Shown piece after piece: positions 45,488 through 54,821 of a stretch of DNA of 64,000 nucleotides. A program made the position numbers and the translations under genes. The DNA is taken from NCBI RefSeq assembly GCF_003336205.1, contig NZ_QPIE01000001.1, positions 310,001-374,000 of the forward strand, written 5' to 3'. Source of the DNA: Chryseobacterium lacus (GTDB lineage Bacteria; Bacteroidota; Bacteroidia; Flavobacteriales; Weeksellaceae). The notes under the pieces were generated by a model, which saw nothing but the letters and a program-made list of their open reading frames with translations, was not told the origin of the DNA and made no database searches. Numbering within the stretch: the stretch's first letter is position 1; each line of letters begins with the position of its first letter.

Positions 45488-46084
45488 ATGTTTACAGGAA
45501 TTATAGAAGCAACAGGAATTGTTGAAAAAAAAGAAATACAAGGCTCCAATATTCACTTCACACTCAGCTGTCCTTTCACCGATGAACTGAAAATAGACCA
45601 GAGCTTGGCACACGACGGATGCTGCCTTACTGTGGTGAATATTTCCGGTACTGAATACACGGTTACGGCAATTGACGAAACTTTGGCCAAAACAAATTTA
45701 TTTAGCTGGGAACCTGGAACCGAAGTGAATCTTGAACGCTGCACGAAAGTGGGTGGCCGATTGGACGGGCATATTGTACAGGGACATGTTGATAAAACTG
45801 GCGAGATAATTGCAATCCGGAACAAGGAAGGAAGTTACCTCATCACGGTCAGCTACAGTGCTGAAGGCGATTTTGTAACCGTTCCTCAAGGATCTGTTAC
45901 AGTAAACGGAATAAGCCTCACCGTTGCTGAAAGTGATGAAAACCGGTTTTCAGTTGCCATTATTCCCTACACCTGGGAGCATACCAATCTTAGAAACTTA
46001 AAAATCGGAGATCGAGTGAATATAGAATTTGATATTATTGGAAAATATATTGCAAAATTATTAGCAAAAAATGCCGCTGAGTAG
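45488..46084 (+). CDS. ribE: Riboflavin synthase, alpha chain
   Basis: Dismutates two 6,7-dimethyl-8-ribityllumazines to riboflavin, 198 residues. It is two tandem lumazine-binding domains: the first starts MFTGIIEATGIVEKKE, and the second starts at DGHIVQGHVDKTGEI. HDGCCLTVV and VNGISLTVAE are the paired substrate-loop motifs. It overlaps the next gene by 14 bases. I looked for an FMN riboswitch in the 99-base gap from pdxA and found none. Confidence 0.95.
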   Translation: MFTGIIEATGIVEKKEIQGSNIHFTLSCPFTDELKIDQSLAHDGCCLTVVNISGTEYTVTAIDETLAKTNLFSWEPGTEVNLERCTKVGGRLDGHIVQGHVDKTGEIIAIRNKEGSYLITVSYSAEGDFVTVPQGSVTVNGISLTVAESDENRFSVAIIPYTWEHTNLRNLKIGDRVNIEFDIIGKYIAKLLAKNAAE

Positions 46085-47525
46085 ATATCGAGGATACAGT
46101 CTCCGAAACCGCGTATTCTGGGGATTTTTATTGGTCTGCATCCTCAGTATGGCAGGCTCTTCCGTGTTGTCTTTTTATCTCCTGAAAAATAATGCCGAAG
46201 AACAGAGCCGCAGCGATTTGCAGGAAGAAACCAATGCGCTGATGGCCGCTCTGGATTACGCTGTAAGCCAGACTCCGATTACTACTGAAGATATTCCCGG
46301 GGTTTTGAAAAATAAAATCATGGAAATCGCAGATATCAACAAACACGATATCGTTATTTATGACTTGAACGGCGATTTTCTTATTTCCAATAAACTCGAT
46401 AATCTGGTTTCCCAAAAGAAAGTTCCACAAAATATCCTTACCCAAGTCGTCACCCAAGACCGAAGAGTGGACGTAAAAGAATTTGATCAGAAAGTAAAAG
46501 CCAATAAAACTTCGTCCTACGCCATCTTAAAAAACAACTTCTTGGAACCTATCGGAATTGTCTACCTTCCCTATTATCATAATGAAGATGTGTATCTGGA
46601 TGTTCTCAATAAATATCTGAAATACATGGTTTTGGTGAACTTACTTATTGTCATTTTCAGCATTTGGCTCAGTTGGATCATCTCGAATAATCTTACCAAA
46701 GCCATCACGAATTTCTCTGATCTTATTACCAAAATTACGCTATTCGAAAAAGAAATGCAGCCGATAAAGTATTATCATAACGACGAATTGGGCGCATTGG
46801 TAATGGCATACAACAAGATGATTCTTCAAATTCAGGATCAAAAAGAAAGGCTGGCCTTCAGTGAAAAAGAAAAAGCCTGGCGAGAAATGGCTAAACAGGT
46901 AGCTCACGAAGTGAAAAATCCATTAACACCGATGAAACTAAATATTCAAAATTTTGAAAGAAAATTTGATCCGGAAGATCCCGACATCCGGGAAAAAGTA
47001 AAGCAATTGTCCAGCACAATGATAGAACAAATTGATCTAGTAGCCAAAGTTTCGAGTGCCTTTTCACAATTTGCACAGTTGCCGGAAAAAGTTAACGAAA
47101 CGTTCAATCTGAATAAACAAGTGCATTCCATCCTCAGGATTTTCAATAACGACAGAATTTTTGTTCATGCCAACAAAGAGAATATCATGATCCACATGGA
47201 CAAAATTTACCTCAATCGTATTATTACCAACTTGGTAACTAACGCCAAACAAGCTTTGGAAGACACAAAGGACCCTATCATTAATATTGACATTGAACTT
47301 ATTCAAAAGAAAATAATGATTTCCGTGGAAGATAACGGAATAGGAATTCCGTCCGAAATGCAGGAACGGATCTTTGAGCCCAATTTCACTTCCAAAAATT
47401 CAGGAATGGGCCTCGGACTGACGATGGTGCGTAAAATGGTGGAAGATTATGGTGGGACAATAACCGTAAAATCTGAAATTGGAAAAGGATCAAAATTTAC
47501 CATCAGCCTTCCCGCTAATTTATAA
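46071..47525 (+). CDS. Sensor histidine kinase (NtrY-like), no linked regulator
   Basis: A 484-residue membrane sensor kinase. Two hydrophobic segments (about 16-37 and 186-207) enclose a 150-residue periplasmic sensor region. A HAMP-like region follows, then the H-box [17 protein letters not shown] (His about 279), N-box [15 protein letters not shown]1 [13 protein letters not shown] and G2 [12 protein letters not shown]. No response regulator gene is near. The start overlaps the last 14 bases of ribE and its stop overlaps the next gene (TAATG), so three unrelated functions share one message. Stimulus unknown. Confidence 0.9.
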   Translation: MPLSRYRGYSLRNRVFWGFLLVCILSMAGSSVLSFYLLKNNAEEQSRSDLQEETNALMAALDYAVSQTPITTEDIPGVLKNKIMEIADINKHDIVIYDLNGDFLISNKLDNLVSQKKVPQNILTQVVTQDRRVDVKEFDQKVKANKTSSYAILKNNFLEPIGIVYLPYYHNEDVYLDVLNKYLKYMVLVNLLIVIFSIWLSWIISNNLTKAITNFSDLITKITLFEKEMQPIKYYHNDELGALVMAYNKMILQIQDQKERLAFSEKEKAWREMAKQVAHEVKNPLTPMKLNIQNFERKFDPEDPDIREKVKQLSSTMIEQIDLVAKVSSAFSQFAQLPEKVNETFNLNKQVHSILRIFNNDRIFVHANKENIMIHMDKIYLNRIITNLVTNAKQALEDTKDPIINIDIELIQKKIMISVEDNGIGIPSEMQERIFEPNFTSKNSGMGLGLTMVRKMVEDYGGTITVKSEIGKGSKFTISLPANL

Positions 47526-48226
47526 TGAAACCCTTTGTTTTTCAAAAATTTTTGGTTCAGCAGTCTTCCACAGTATTTCGTGTGGGAACCGATGGCGTGC
47601 TGTTGGGCGCATTGTGCGATGTTTCGGAATCTGAAAACATTCTGGAAATAGGAACAGGAACGGGAATTATTTCATTAATGCTGGCACAAAGAAATCCGAA
47701 AGCAAAAATCACAGGTATCGATTTGAATGAAGATGCGGCAAATCTCGCTCTAAAAAACTTTGAACAATCCGAATTTCGGGAAAGACTGCAGGCGAAACAT
47801 CAGGATATTAAAACTTTCAGTTCAGAAAAATTCGATGCAATTGTTTCCAATCCTCCTTATTTCTTGGAAAATCTTTCGTCCAAAGACAAACTGGCAAGGC
47901 AACACACCGGACTGGATTTTAATACTTTGATTTCACAATCCTCCAAACTGCTTTCGGAAAACGGTGTATTTGGTGTGATTATTCCTTCAGATTCCGAAGC
48001 GGAATTCTGCAAAACGGCCTTCGATTTTTCTTTACATTTAAAAAGAAAAATCAATATTTTTGGAATAAAAGACGGCGTTGCCAGAAGATGTATTCTGGAA
48101 TTCTCATTTCAGGAAACTACTTTTTCCGAAGAAAATTTCATCATCGAAGAAAGTCCCAGAAAATACTCCGAACAATATCTAGAGGCAACCCGGGATTTTC
48201 ATGTGTTTCAAAAAAATAAAGTGTAA
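47525..48226 (+). CDS. trmN6: tRNA1(Val) (adenine(37)-N6)-methyltransferase-like (YfiC/TrmN6)
   Basis: A 233-residue N6-adenine methyltransferase. It starts FVFQKFLVQQSSTVFRVGTDGVLLGAL, typical of YfiC. The SAM site is ILEIGTGTGIISLMLAQ and the catalytic motif is IVSNPPYFLENL. In E. coli this enzyme modifies A37 of tRNA1-Val. The ATG overlaps the kinase stop codon by one base. It converges on ftsE with 7 bases between. Confidence 0.9.
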   Translation: MKPFVFQKFLVQQSSTVFRVGTDGVLLGALCDVSESENILEIGTGTGIISLMLAQRNPKAKITGIDLNEDAANLALKNFEQSEFRERLQAKHQDIKTFSSEKFDAIVSNPPYFLENLSSKDKLARQHTGLDFNTLISQSSKLLSENGVFGVIIPSDSEAEFCKTAFDFSLHLKRKINIFGIKDGVARRCILEFSFQETTFSEENFIIEESPRKYSEQYLEATRDFHVFQKNKV

Positions 48227-48233
48227 AATCGAT

Positions 48234-48944
48234 TTATTCGAACAATTCTGAAGTGTCCAGAACCGAAACTTTTCCGTCTTCACAACGGATGGCCTCTCCG
48301 GGAAAATTCTGAATCATGTGGTAATCATGTGTAGCCATCACCACTGCAGCGTGATTTTCAATCGCAACTCTTTTCATCAGCGTCATAATCTCGTTCGATG
48401 TTTCAGGATCCAGGTTTCCTGTAGGTTCGTCTGCAAGAATGAGTTCAGGTTGATTCAAAAGTGCACGCGCAATCGCCACGCGCTGTTGTTCTCCGCCGGA
48501 AAGCTCGTGTGGCATTTTGTGTTTTTTGGTTTTCATTCCCACACTTTCCAATACATCATTGATTCTTTCGTCTATTTTTTCTTTCTCTTTCCAACCCGTC
48601 GCTGCCAGAACAAATCTGAGATTTTTCTCAACCGTTCTGTCCGGCAATAATTGAAAATCCTGAAACACGATTCCCAGTTTTCTCCGAAGATTTGGAATAT
48701 CCGAAGTCCGCAGTTTTGCCAGATCGAATCCTGCCACACTTCCCTGTCCTCCGGAAAGCGGAATATGTCCGTAGAGTGTTTTCAGCAATGAGCTTTTTCC
48801 CGAACCTGTTTTTCCGATCAGGTAGCAAAATTTTCCTTTTTGAATGTAGAGATCTACGTTGCTGAGTACAGTGAAATTTTTCTGTGCAATAGTAGCATTA
48901 CTGAGGTTGATGATATTATCTCCCGTTTCGTTTCTGTGCGGCAT
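48234..48944 (-). CDS. ftsE: Cell-division ABC ATPase FtsE
   Basis: A 236-residue ATPase that works with FtsX in septal peptidoglycan hydrolysis. Walker A is GKTGSGKSS, signature LSGGEQQRVAIARAL, and Walker B LILADEPTGNLDPET. FQDFQLLPDRTVEKNL is the FtsE-type Q-loop. The start is at 48944 (MPHRNETGDNIINL); a frame to 49031 adds unconserved residues. ftsX is not beside it; in Bacteroidetes the two are commonly apart. A LolD-type ATPase is an alternative. Confidence 0.88.
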   Translation of the reverse strand: MPHRNETGDNIINLSNATIAQKNFTVLSNVDLYIQKGKFCYLIGKTGSGKSSLLKTLYGHIPLSGGQGSVAGFDLAKLRTSDIPNLRRKLGIVFQDFQLLPDRTVEKNLRFVLAATGWKEKEKIDERINDVLESVGMKTKKHKMPHELSGGEQQRVAIARALLNQPELILADEPTGNLDPETSNEIMTLMKRVAIENHAAVVMATHDYHMIQNFPGEAIRCEDGKVSVLDTSELFE

Positions 48945-49042
48945 TATAAAAAAATAAAGCTGATAAATTGATTGATGAATGTGAACTTTCAAAAGTAAAT
49001 AAAGTTCTGTGGATCTCCTAAATTTTGGCAAATTTTAACAAC

Positions 49043-49077
49043 AAAAAATGCCTGAAAAATTTCTCTTTCAAGCATTC
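49043..49077 (-). terminator. Terminator of rpmH
   Basis: ATGC-CTGAAA pairs with TTTCA-AGCAT around an AT-rich loop; on the minus strand the stem is followed by a T-run. It lies about 25 bases past the rpmH stop. Confidence 0.65.
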
Positions 49078-49099
49078 TCTTAATATGATAATAAAAGAA

Positions 49100-49258
49100 T
49101 TATCTCTTAGCGCGCATTGCACTAACGGTTAAACTCTTTCTGCCTTTTGCTCTTCTTGCAGCCAACACTCTTCTACCGTTTGGCGTGGACATTCTTTCTC
49201 TGAAACCGTGTTTGTTTCTTCTCTTTCTTTCTGACGGCTGGAAGGTTCTCTTGCTCAT
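49100..49258 (-). CDS. rpmH: Large-subunit ribosomal protein bL34
   Basis: A 52-residue basic protein: [40 protein letters not shown]. Start at 49258; the frame to 49312 would overlap the promoter. Unlike the classical rpmH-rnpA pair near dnaA, here it stands alone with its own promoter and terminator. Confidence 0.97.
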   Translation of the reverse strand: MSKRTFQPSERKRRNKHGFRERMSTPNGRRVLAARRAKGRKSLTVSAMRAKR

Positions 49259-49301
49259 TTCTAATATCTTTAGTGTATAACTATATCTGATTTTAAGACT
49301 G

Positions 49302-49332
49302 CAAAAATACAAAATTTTTTAAACCCGACAAA
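49302..49332 (-). promoter_or_regulatory. Promoter of rpmH (TTTG, 19 bases, TATTTTTG)
   Basis: On the minus strand, TTTG at 49332-49329 and TATTTTTG at 49309-49302 are separated by 19 bases. The leader to the rpmH ATG is about 37 bases. Confidence 0.65.
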
Positions 49333-49455
49333 TAAATTTTATAAATGTTCAATCCGGAATGGGCTTTTTAATTTTATTCACAGAATGAATTGATCTTTTC
49401 CACAAAAATGGAGACTTTAAAATCTAAAAGGTAACTTTGCAAAAACCGAAATTTT

Positions 49456-50463
49456 ATGTTTACAGCGTCCGAACTTTTAGATATCAACCAGCTTTTAATC
49501 CCAGAAAATAAGATCGTCATTATTACGCATTACAATCCTGACGGTGATGCTATTGGTTCTTCGCTGGGTCTGAAGCATTATCTGAATATCAAAGGTTTGA
49601 ATGCAGAAGTGGTAGTTCCCAACGATTTTCCAAAATTTCTGAAATGGATGCCGGAAGCTAAAAAAATCACCATTGCCGATTACAAACGCAAAAAAGCCTG
49701 GGAAATGATTGATCAGGCGGATGTTATTTTCATTCTTGATTTTAATGCAGCACACCGTTGCGGGAATTTGGTTGGTCCGTGGATTGAAAAAGCGAAAGGC
49801 ATAAAAATTCTTATCGACCACCATCAGCAGCCAGAGGATTTTGATTTCGTGTATTCCGACACATCTGTACCTGCAACTTCGCAAATGGTGTATCATTTTA
49901 TAGAAGCAATGGAAGAAGAAAATATTGTTAATCAGGATATTGCGGAATGTTTGTATTGCGGAATTATGACTGATACCGGAGGTTTTCGATTCCGTTCCAC
50001 ATCGGCAACTACGCATCGGATTATTGCCAATCTCATTGAAAAAGGTGCAGATCCGGCGATTATTACTTCCAATACCTGGGATACCAATACGGTTTCCAGA
50101 CTTCATCTTCTGTCTCTTATTTTGTCCAGAATTGAGATTGTGAAGGACGGTAAAGTTGCGATACTTTATCTAAAACGCGATGAATTGAAAGAATTCGGTT
50201 TCGATAAAGGCGATACGGAAGGTTTTGTGAATTATGGCTTAAGTATCTTGGGAACCCGAATGTCCGCTTTTTTCATGGAAGATTTGTATGAAGATTTTAT
50301 CAAAATTTCTTTCCGCTCGAAGGATGATGTGGATGTAAACCAGTTTTCAAGAAAGCATTTTCAGGGCGGCGGACACATCAATGCAGCGGGCGGAAAATAT
50401 TATAAAGACATCTACGAAACCATCGAAGATTTCAAAGAGAAAATTGAAGAAGAAGATTTTTAA
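49456..50463 (+). CDS. DHH-family phosphoesterase, NrnA-like
   Basis: A 335-residue enzyme of the NrnA (nanoRNase/pAp phosphatase) type that degrades short RNAs and pAp. Metal ligands are seen in THYNPDGDAIGSS (H25, D29, D31), DFNAAHR, LIDHHQQ (DHH) and GIMTDTGGF. The DHHA1 part ends in GGGHINAAGG, which binds the substrate. A -7-like TAACTTTG at 49432-49439 gives a very short leader. It converges on the hydrolase gene with 3 bases between. Confidence 0.9.
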   Translation: MFTASELLDINQLLIPENKIVIITHYNPDGDAIGSSLGLKHYLNIKGLNAEVVVPNDFPKFLKWMPEAKKITIADYKRKKAWEMIDQADVIFILDFNAAHRCGNLVGPWIEKAKGIKILIDHHQQPEDFDFVYSDTSVPATSQMVYHFIEAMEEENIVNQDIAECLYCGIMTDTGGFRFRSTSATTHRIIANLIEKGADPAIITSNTWDTNTVSRLHLLSLILSRIEIVKDGKVAILYLKRDELKEFGFDKGDTEGFVNYGLSILGTRMSAFFMEDLYEDFIKISFRSKDDVDVNQFSRKHFQGGGHINAAGGKYYKDIYETIEDFKEKIEEEDF

Positions 50464-50466
50464 CCC

Positions 50467-51249
50467 TTAAAACACAAGCTTTTTCGGCAGATTGTGCAAT
50501 AATTCGGTATTGATGATGGCAGCACAAACTTCCGGTTTTTCCCAATGTCCGTTATGTCCGCAATCCAGAACGTAGGATTTGATATTGGTTTTATCGGGAA
50601 TATTTTTAATGAGCAAATCAGTTTTCACGGCACCATCGTGTTTTCCTGCGATAATCAGAATTTTAGCTTCCAAATCCTGTATCACATGCGTTCGGTCGGG
50701 TCGTTCTATCATCCCTTTTACACAGGCTAACGCACCTTCAGGTTTCGTGGAAAGTGCAATTTCTTTAGCCAGTTCTATTTTTCCTTCCAGAATATCTTTT
50801 TCATTCGGATTGAAAAGATTGGGAATTCCAGCTGAAACGTAAGCTCTGAAATTTTCGAGAATAATTCTGAAGCTTTTTCTGCGCTGTTCTTTTTTTTCCT
50901 CATCATCAGGGAAATAAGTGGAGAAAAACAGCGTAAGACTTTTTAGAAACTGAGGATAATTTTCTGCGAAAGCCAGTGAAACATAGCCTCCCATAGAATG
51001 TCCCAGCAAATGAAATTTCTCTAAATTCAGGAAATCCGTTACTTCCTTCACTTTCATTGCCATTTGCTCCATCGTGTGAATTTCGTCTAAAACCGGAGAT
51101 TTGCCATGACCGGGAAGGTCAATTTTAATAAACCGGAATTTCTCGGACAATAAAGCTTCCATCTCTTCCCAAATGAGAAGATTTTCCATGAAACCGTGCA
51201 GCAGCACAAGGTTTTGGGTTCCGTTGCCGGATATTTCGTAGTTCAGCAT
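50467..51249 (-). CDS. Alpha/beta-fold hydrolase
   Basis: A 260-residue hydrolase. The oxyanion region is LVLLHGFMENLLIWE, the nucleophile elbow is GHSMGGYVSLAF (Ser near 93), and the final His is in CGHNGHWEKPEV; the acid is probably the Asp in GKHDGAVKTDLL. No signal peptide. The substrate cannot be told; carboxylesterase or MenH/BioH-like roles are possible. It lies 59 bases downstream of dsbD in the same direction. Confidence 0.85.
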   Translation of the reverse strand: MLNYEISGNGTQNLVLLHGFMENLLIWEEMEALLSEKFRFIKIDLPGHGKSPVLDEIHTMEQMAMKVKEVTDFLNLEKFHLLGHSMGGYVSLAFAENYPQFLKSLTLFFSTYFPDDEEKKEQRRKSFRIILENFRAYVSAGIPNLFNPNEKDILEGKIELAKEIALSTKPEGALACVKGMIERPDRTHVIQDLEAKILIIAGKHDGAVKTDLLIKNIPDKTNIKSYVLDCGHNGHWEKPEVCAAIINTELLHNLPKKLVF

Positions 51250-51308
51250 GATGATCTTTTTATAACTTCGAAGATACCAAAAACCAAACAGTTGATTTTA
51301 CATTCTTC

Positions 51309-53372
51309 TTATTTATTGTTTTTAAAATACTGAATCCCACACTCCAGGAATTTTTTAAAATCTTCTTTCGGCATATATCCCGAAACAGGTGTATTAATCA
51401 CTTCTCCGTCAGGGGTTACCAACACATAATGCGGTTGGGAATTATTGTTAAAATTAACCTGCTGAAACATGCTCCATCTGTCGCCGATGGTTTTTATCCG
51501 TTTCATTTTACCATTTCCCATATCAATTCTGGTTTGCTGATCTTCAGGAAGTTCCTCTTTATCATCTACATACAGCGATGCCAAAACCACCTCATTTTGT
51601 AATAACGGCAGAATATCGGGTTCGCTCCAGATAAATTCTTCCATTTTACGGCAGTTTTCACAACCGTAACCTGTGAAGTCAATCAGCAACGGTTTATTTT
51701 CCTTCTTCGCCTGTTCGATGGCTTTGAAATAATCATGTTCAGGATGCAGCCCGAGAATTCCTTCTCCTTCTTTATGAAAATAACTGACATTCAATGGCGG
51801 AAGAATTCCTGAAAGCATTTGCAAACGAGGCCTTTCTGAAGGAAATAATCCCTGAATAAGATACATTAAAAAACCGATACTTAAGATCCCAAATACTTTT
51901 CTGCCAGATGAAATTTTGGCCTTTTTATCATCGTGAGGAAATCGGATCAATCCAAATAAATAAAGTACCAATCCCAAAGTAATCACAATCCAGAGCACGA
52001 TGAAAAGTTCTCTTTTCAGTAAAAAGGTTTTAGAAACCAGATCTGCTTTTGAAAGGAATTTCAGTGCCAGACCTAATTCTATAAATCCTAAAACCACCTT
52101 CACAGTATTCATCCATCCGCCGGATTTTGGCAAACTTTGTAATGCCTGAGGAAACAGTGCCAGCAAACCGAAGATAATGGCCCACGAAAGACCAAAACCG
52201 GCCAAAGCAAAAGTGAGAAGCATCGGAATATTGCTGGAACCCGTTACCGCGCTTCCCAATAAAGTTCCTAAAATAGGGCCTGTACATGAAAAAGATACGA
52301 TAACCAGCGTGAGTGCCATAAAGAAAATGCCAACCATTCCTCCCGCTTCTTCCGCCCGTGAAGATTTATTAGCAATAGAACTCGGCAGCGTGATATCGTA
52401 ATACCCGAAAAAGCTTCCTGCAAAAAACAGAAATACAACAAAAAAGAAAATATTTAGCCCGACCGAAGTGGAAATCTGATTAAAAATATTCCCGGCAATA
52501 CCGTCTATAACATGAAACGGGACACTCAGCAGAATAAAAATGAGCAGAATAAAAAATCCGTAAATAAAAGCATCTTTTCTTCCTTTGGCCTTATCTTTTG
52601 TGCCTTTGGTAAAGAAAGACACTGTAAGTGGAATCATAGGGAAAACGCAAGGCGTCAGCAAAGCAATCAAACCACCTAAAAAACCAAGGATGAGATACGT
52701 AAGATAACTGTCACTTTTCTCCACCGGATCGGTGCCACAATCGGTCAGAGGATTATTGAAATCCAGTGAATTAATTTTTAAATTCTTTGGATCTAACGGT
52801 GCTGCCTGAACGATTGTCGCCACATCAGGCGGCGAAAGTACAGCTTCATTCTGCGGATTTGTTTCTTCTGAAGTTTCCTGATTTTCTGAACCTGAACCTG
52901 AACCTGCGCTCACAGGTGTTATTTTCTTTTCAAATTCCAGAGTATTAGGAGCAAGGCAAACGCGGTCGTCACAGGTTTGATAAGTAAACTCAACGGAAAT
53001 AACAGCTGGTTTCTCAGGATTTTTAAACCTGAATTTCTGCTTAAACTGCGCATTATTGGAAAAATACACAATTTGAACCCCAAACGCTTCGGAAAACTCG
53101 TCATGTTTTTTTCCAACTTCTGTAATTCCTCCAATCAGTTCGATGCCCTCTTTTGAAGTCACGATCATTTCGGTTGGAATTCCGCTATCCGGAGGCAAAT
53201 CTTTGGAATAAATATGCCAGCCTTTTTCCAATGTTGCCGAAATCACGGCTTCATACACATTGTTCCCAGCCGGATTTACATCAAATTTTAATTTTACGGG
53301 ATCTTTTATTTGGGCAGAAATTCCTGTATATAAAAAAGCTAAAACAAGAATAAACCAATTTTTAACATTCAT
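51309..53372 (-). CDS. dsbD: Thiol:disulfide interchange protein DsbD-like
   Basis: A 687-residue protein that carries electrons from cytoplasmic thioredoxin to the periplasm. After a signal (FILVLAFLYTGISAQ) comes the N-terminal Ig-like domain with a Cys pair (TCDDRVCLAPNT). About eight membrane segments of the CcdA-like core follow (LTPCVFPMIPLTVSFF; FSCTGPILGTLLG, each with the active Cys). The C-terminal thioredoxin domain has DFTGYGCENCRKMEEF. All three Cys pairs are intact. Its ATG overlaps the tilS stop by 4 bases. Confidence 0.94.
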   Translation of the reverse strand: MNVKNWFILVLAFLYTGISAQIKDPVKLKFDVNPAGNNVYEAVISATLEKGWHIYSKDLPPDSGIPTEMIVTSKEGIELIGGITEVGKKHDEFSEAFGVQIVYFSNNAQFKQKFRFKNPEKPAVISVEFTYQTCDDRVCLAPNTLEFEKKITPVSAGSGSGSENQETSEETNPQNEAVLSPPDVATIVQAAPLDPKNLKINSLDFNNPLTDCGTDPVEKSDSYLTYLILGFLGGLIALLTPCVFPMIPLTVSFFTKGTKDKAKGRKDAFIYGFFILLIFILLSVPFHVIDGIAGNIFNQISTSVGLNIFFFVVFLFFAGSFFGYYDITLPSSIANKSSRAEEAGGMVGIFFMALTLVIVSFSCTGPILGTLLGSAVTGSSNIPMLLTFALAGFGLSWAIIFGLLALFPQALQSLPKSGGWMNTVKVVLGFIELGLALKFLSKADLVSKTFLLKRELFIVLWIVITLGLVLYLFGLIRFPHDDKKAKISSGRKVFGILSIGFLMYLIQGLFPSERPRLQMLSGILPPLNVSYFHKEGEGILGLHPEHDYFKAIEQAKKENKPLLIDFTGYGCENCRKMEEFIWSEPDILPLLQNEVVLASLYVDDKEELPEDQQTRIDMGNGKMKRIKTIGDRWSMFQQVNFNNNSQPHYVLVTPDGEVINTPVSGYMPKEDFKKFLECGIQYFKNNK

Positions 53373-54724
53373 TTTTTAATCTGTATTGATATTTTCAAAA
53401 AAGCGTTTGTGGCACTGTCAGCGGCATATCTTCTGTCCTGCCTGAACGGAATTACGCCCAGAACTTCATCATCACCATTGCACAGCAGCCAGATTTTTTC
53501 ACGGGCTAAAATAGGTATTTTCTCATCCCTAAAAAACTTTGACAGTTTCTTTTTGCCAATCATCCCGATAGGAAAAATAAGATCCCTTTCATTCGCTTTT
53601 CGAATTTTCAAAGGAAAGTTCAGTTTTTCAAAATCAAAGAGCCATTCGTTCTTATCTCTTAAGGATGTCGGACGATCTGTTAACTGCATTTTCAGCTGAA
53701 AGTCATCATTCTGAAAAGTGAAGATTTCATTTTCCGAAATATTCCCGGCACGAAAAAACGCGATGTCTTGGATGGATTCCATCTTCTCCACACTTTTTTT
53801 TTCGGTAATTACCAAAGTATCGTGATCTACTAATAAACGGTATTTGTTGGAAAAAAATATTTTCCCGTTTTCCGCTTTCATAATTTTCTGAATTTCATCT
53901 GAATACAAAAACCCATACTTTCGCAAAATTTCGGATTGTACAAAGAGAGACTGTCCAGAAAATAAAGATTTATTCAGAAGGATATTTTCGTCCGAAAAAG
54001 TTGTCATTTCGTCCGCAATTTCTTCCAGTTTATTTTCCATTAGTTGCCGGGAATCAGAGAGCAACGACAGTGAAGTTTGAAAATTTTCCAAAAAGTTCGG
54101 GTTGGTTCCGATTAATAAAGGAACGATTTGATTTCGGATTTCATTTCTGAGGTAATCATTTTTTTGGTTCGAAAGATCTTCCCGATAAGGAACCTGTTTT
54201 TCTTTTGCAAAACGGTAAATTTCCTCCTTGGGAAACTGCAACAATGGCCGGAGAATTCCGTTGTCACTTTGTGGAATTCCGGAAAGCCCACGAATACCGC
54301 TTCCCCGGGAAAGATTGATTATAAAAGTTTCAAGCTGATCGTTCAGATGATGCGCCGTCATGAGAAAATCCAGCTGATTATCATTCATTATTTTCCTGAA
54401 AAAATCATAGCGCAATGCTCTTGCCCACAACTGAACAGAACCGGAAGGCTTCGTTTCTGCATCTGAAACGGTGTACAAATGAAACGGAACCGAATATTTT
54501 TTACAAAAATCCTCAGCTATTTTCTGATCAAGGTCAGAATCTTCTCCTCGCAGTTTATAATTTACATGAGCAGCGTGAAAATCGTATTCCAGTTCTTTCA
54601 TCAGATGAAGCAAAAGCATAGAATCTGCACCTCCGCTGACGGCAATAAGATAGGTCTTATTTCTGCCGTTTTCGGTAATTGAAACGAGCGAATTTTCAAA
54701 CGCAGAAAGTGTTAAAGTCTTCAT
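53369..54724 (-). CDS. tilS: tRNA(Ile)-lysidine synthetase
   Basis: Turns C34 of the CAU tRNA-Ile into lysidine so that it reads AUA. The PP-loop is SGGADS (30-35), followed by HVNYKLRGEDSDLD and MTAHHLNDQLETFIINLSRGSGIRGLSGI. The C-terminal TilS domain (RKANERDLIFPIGMIGKKKLSKFFRDEKIP) is complete; 451 residues. It overlaps dsbD by 4 bases (ATGA), so the two genes are translationally coupled. A -7 element TATCTTTG lies at 54739-54746. Confidence 0.95.
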   Translation of the reverse strand: MKTLTLSAFENSLVSITENGRNKTYLIAVSGGADSMLLLHLMKELEYDFHAAHVNYKLRGEDSDLDQKIAEDFCKKYSVPFHLYTVSDAETKPSGSVQLWARALRYDFFRKIMNDNQLDFLMTAHHLNDQLETFIINLSRGSGIRGLSGIPQSDNGILRPLLQFPKEEIYRFAKEKQVPYREDLSNQKNDYLRNEIRNQIVPLLIGTNPNFLENFQTSLSLLSDSRQLMENKLEEIADEMTTFSDENILLNKSLFSGQSLFVQSEILRKYGFLYSDEIQKIMKAENGKIFFSNKYRLLVDHDTLVITEKKSVEKMESIQDIAFFRAGNISENEIFTFQNDDFQLKMQLTDRPTSLRDKNEWLFDFEKLNFPLKIRKANERDLIFPIGMIGKKKLSKFFRDEKIPILAREKIWLLCNGDDEVLGVIPFRQDRRYAADSATNAFLKISIQIKK

Positions 54725-54738
54725 AAATATAAGGAATA

Positions 54739-54746
54739 CAAAGATA
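54739..54746 (-). promoter_or_regulatory. -7 element (TATCTTTG) for tilS-dsbD
   Basis: TAnnTTTG match on the minus strand 15 bases before the tilS ATG. No clear -33 TTG is present. Confidence 0.45.
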
Positions 54747-54775
54747 AGTCATCTTTTACAAAGAGAAATTTTGCC

Positions 54776-54783
54776 TATATTTG
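54776..54783 (+). promoter_or_regulatory. -7 element (TATATTTG) for the OmpA-like gene
   Basis: TAnnTTTG match on the plus strand about 39 bases before the ATG at 54822, divergent from the tilS element. The -33 region has only TTTT. Confidence 0.45.
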
Positions 54784-54821
54784 AAATTCTTAAAATCGAC
54801 AATTTTTAAAAAATAAACATA

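Noticed and set aside
49495-50106. 203-residue minus-strand frame inside the NrnA-like gene
   Set aside because: It is antisense to conserved DHH motifs; its composition is that of a shadow frame.
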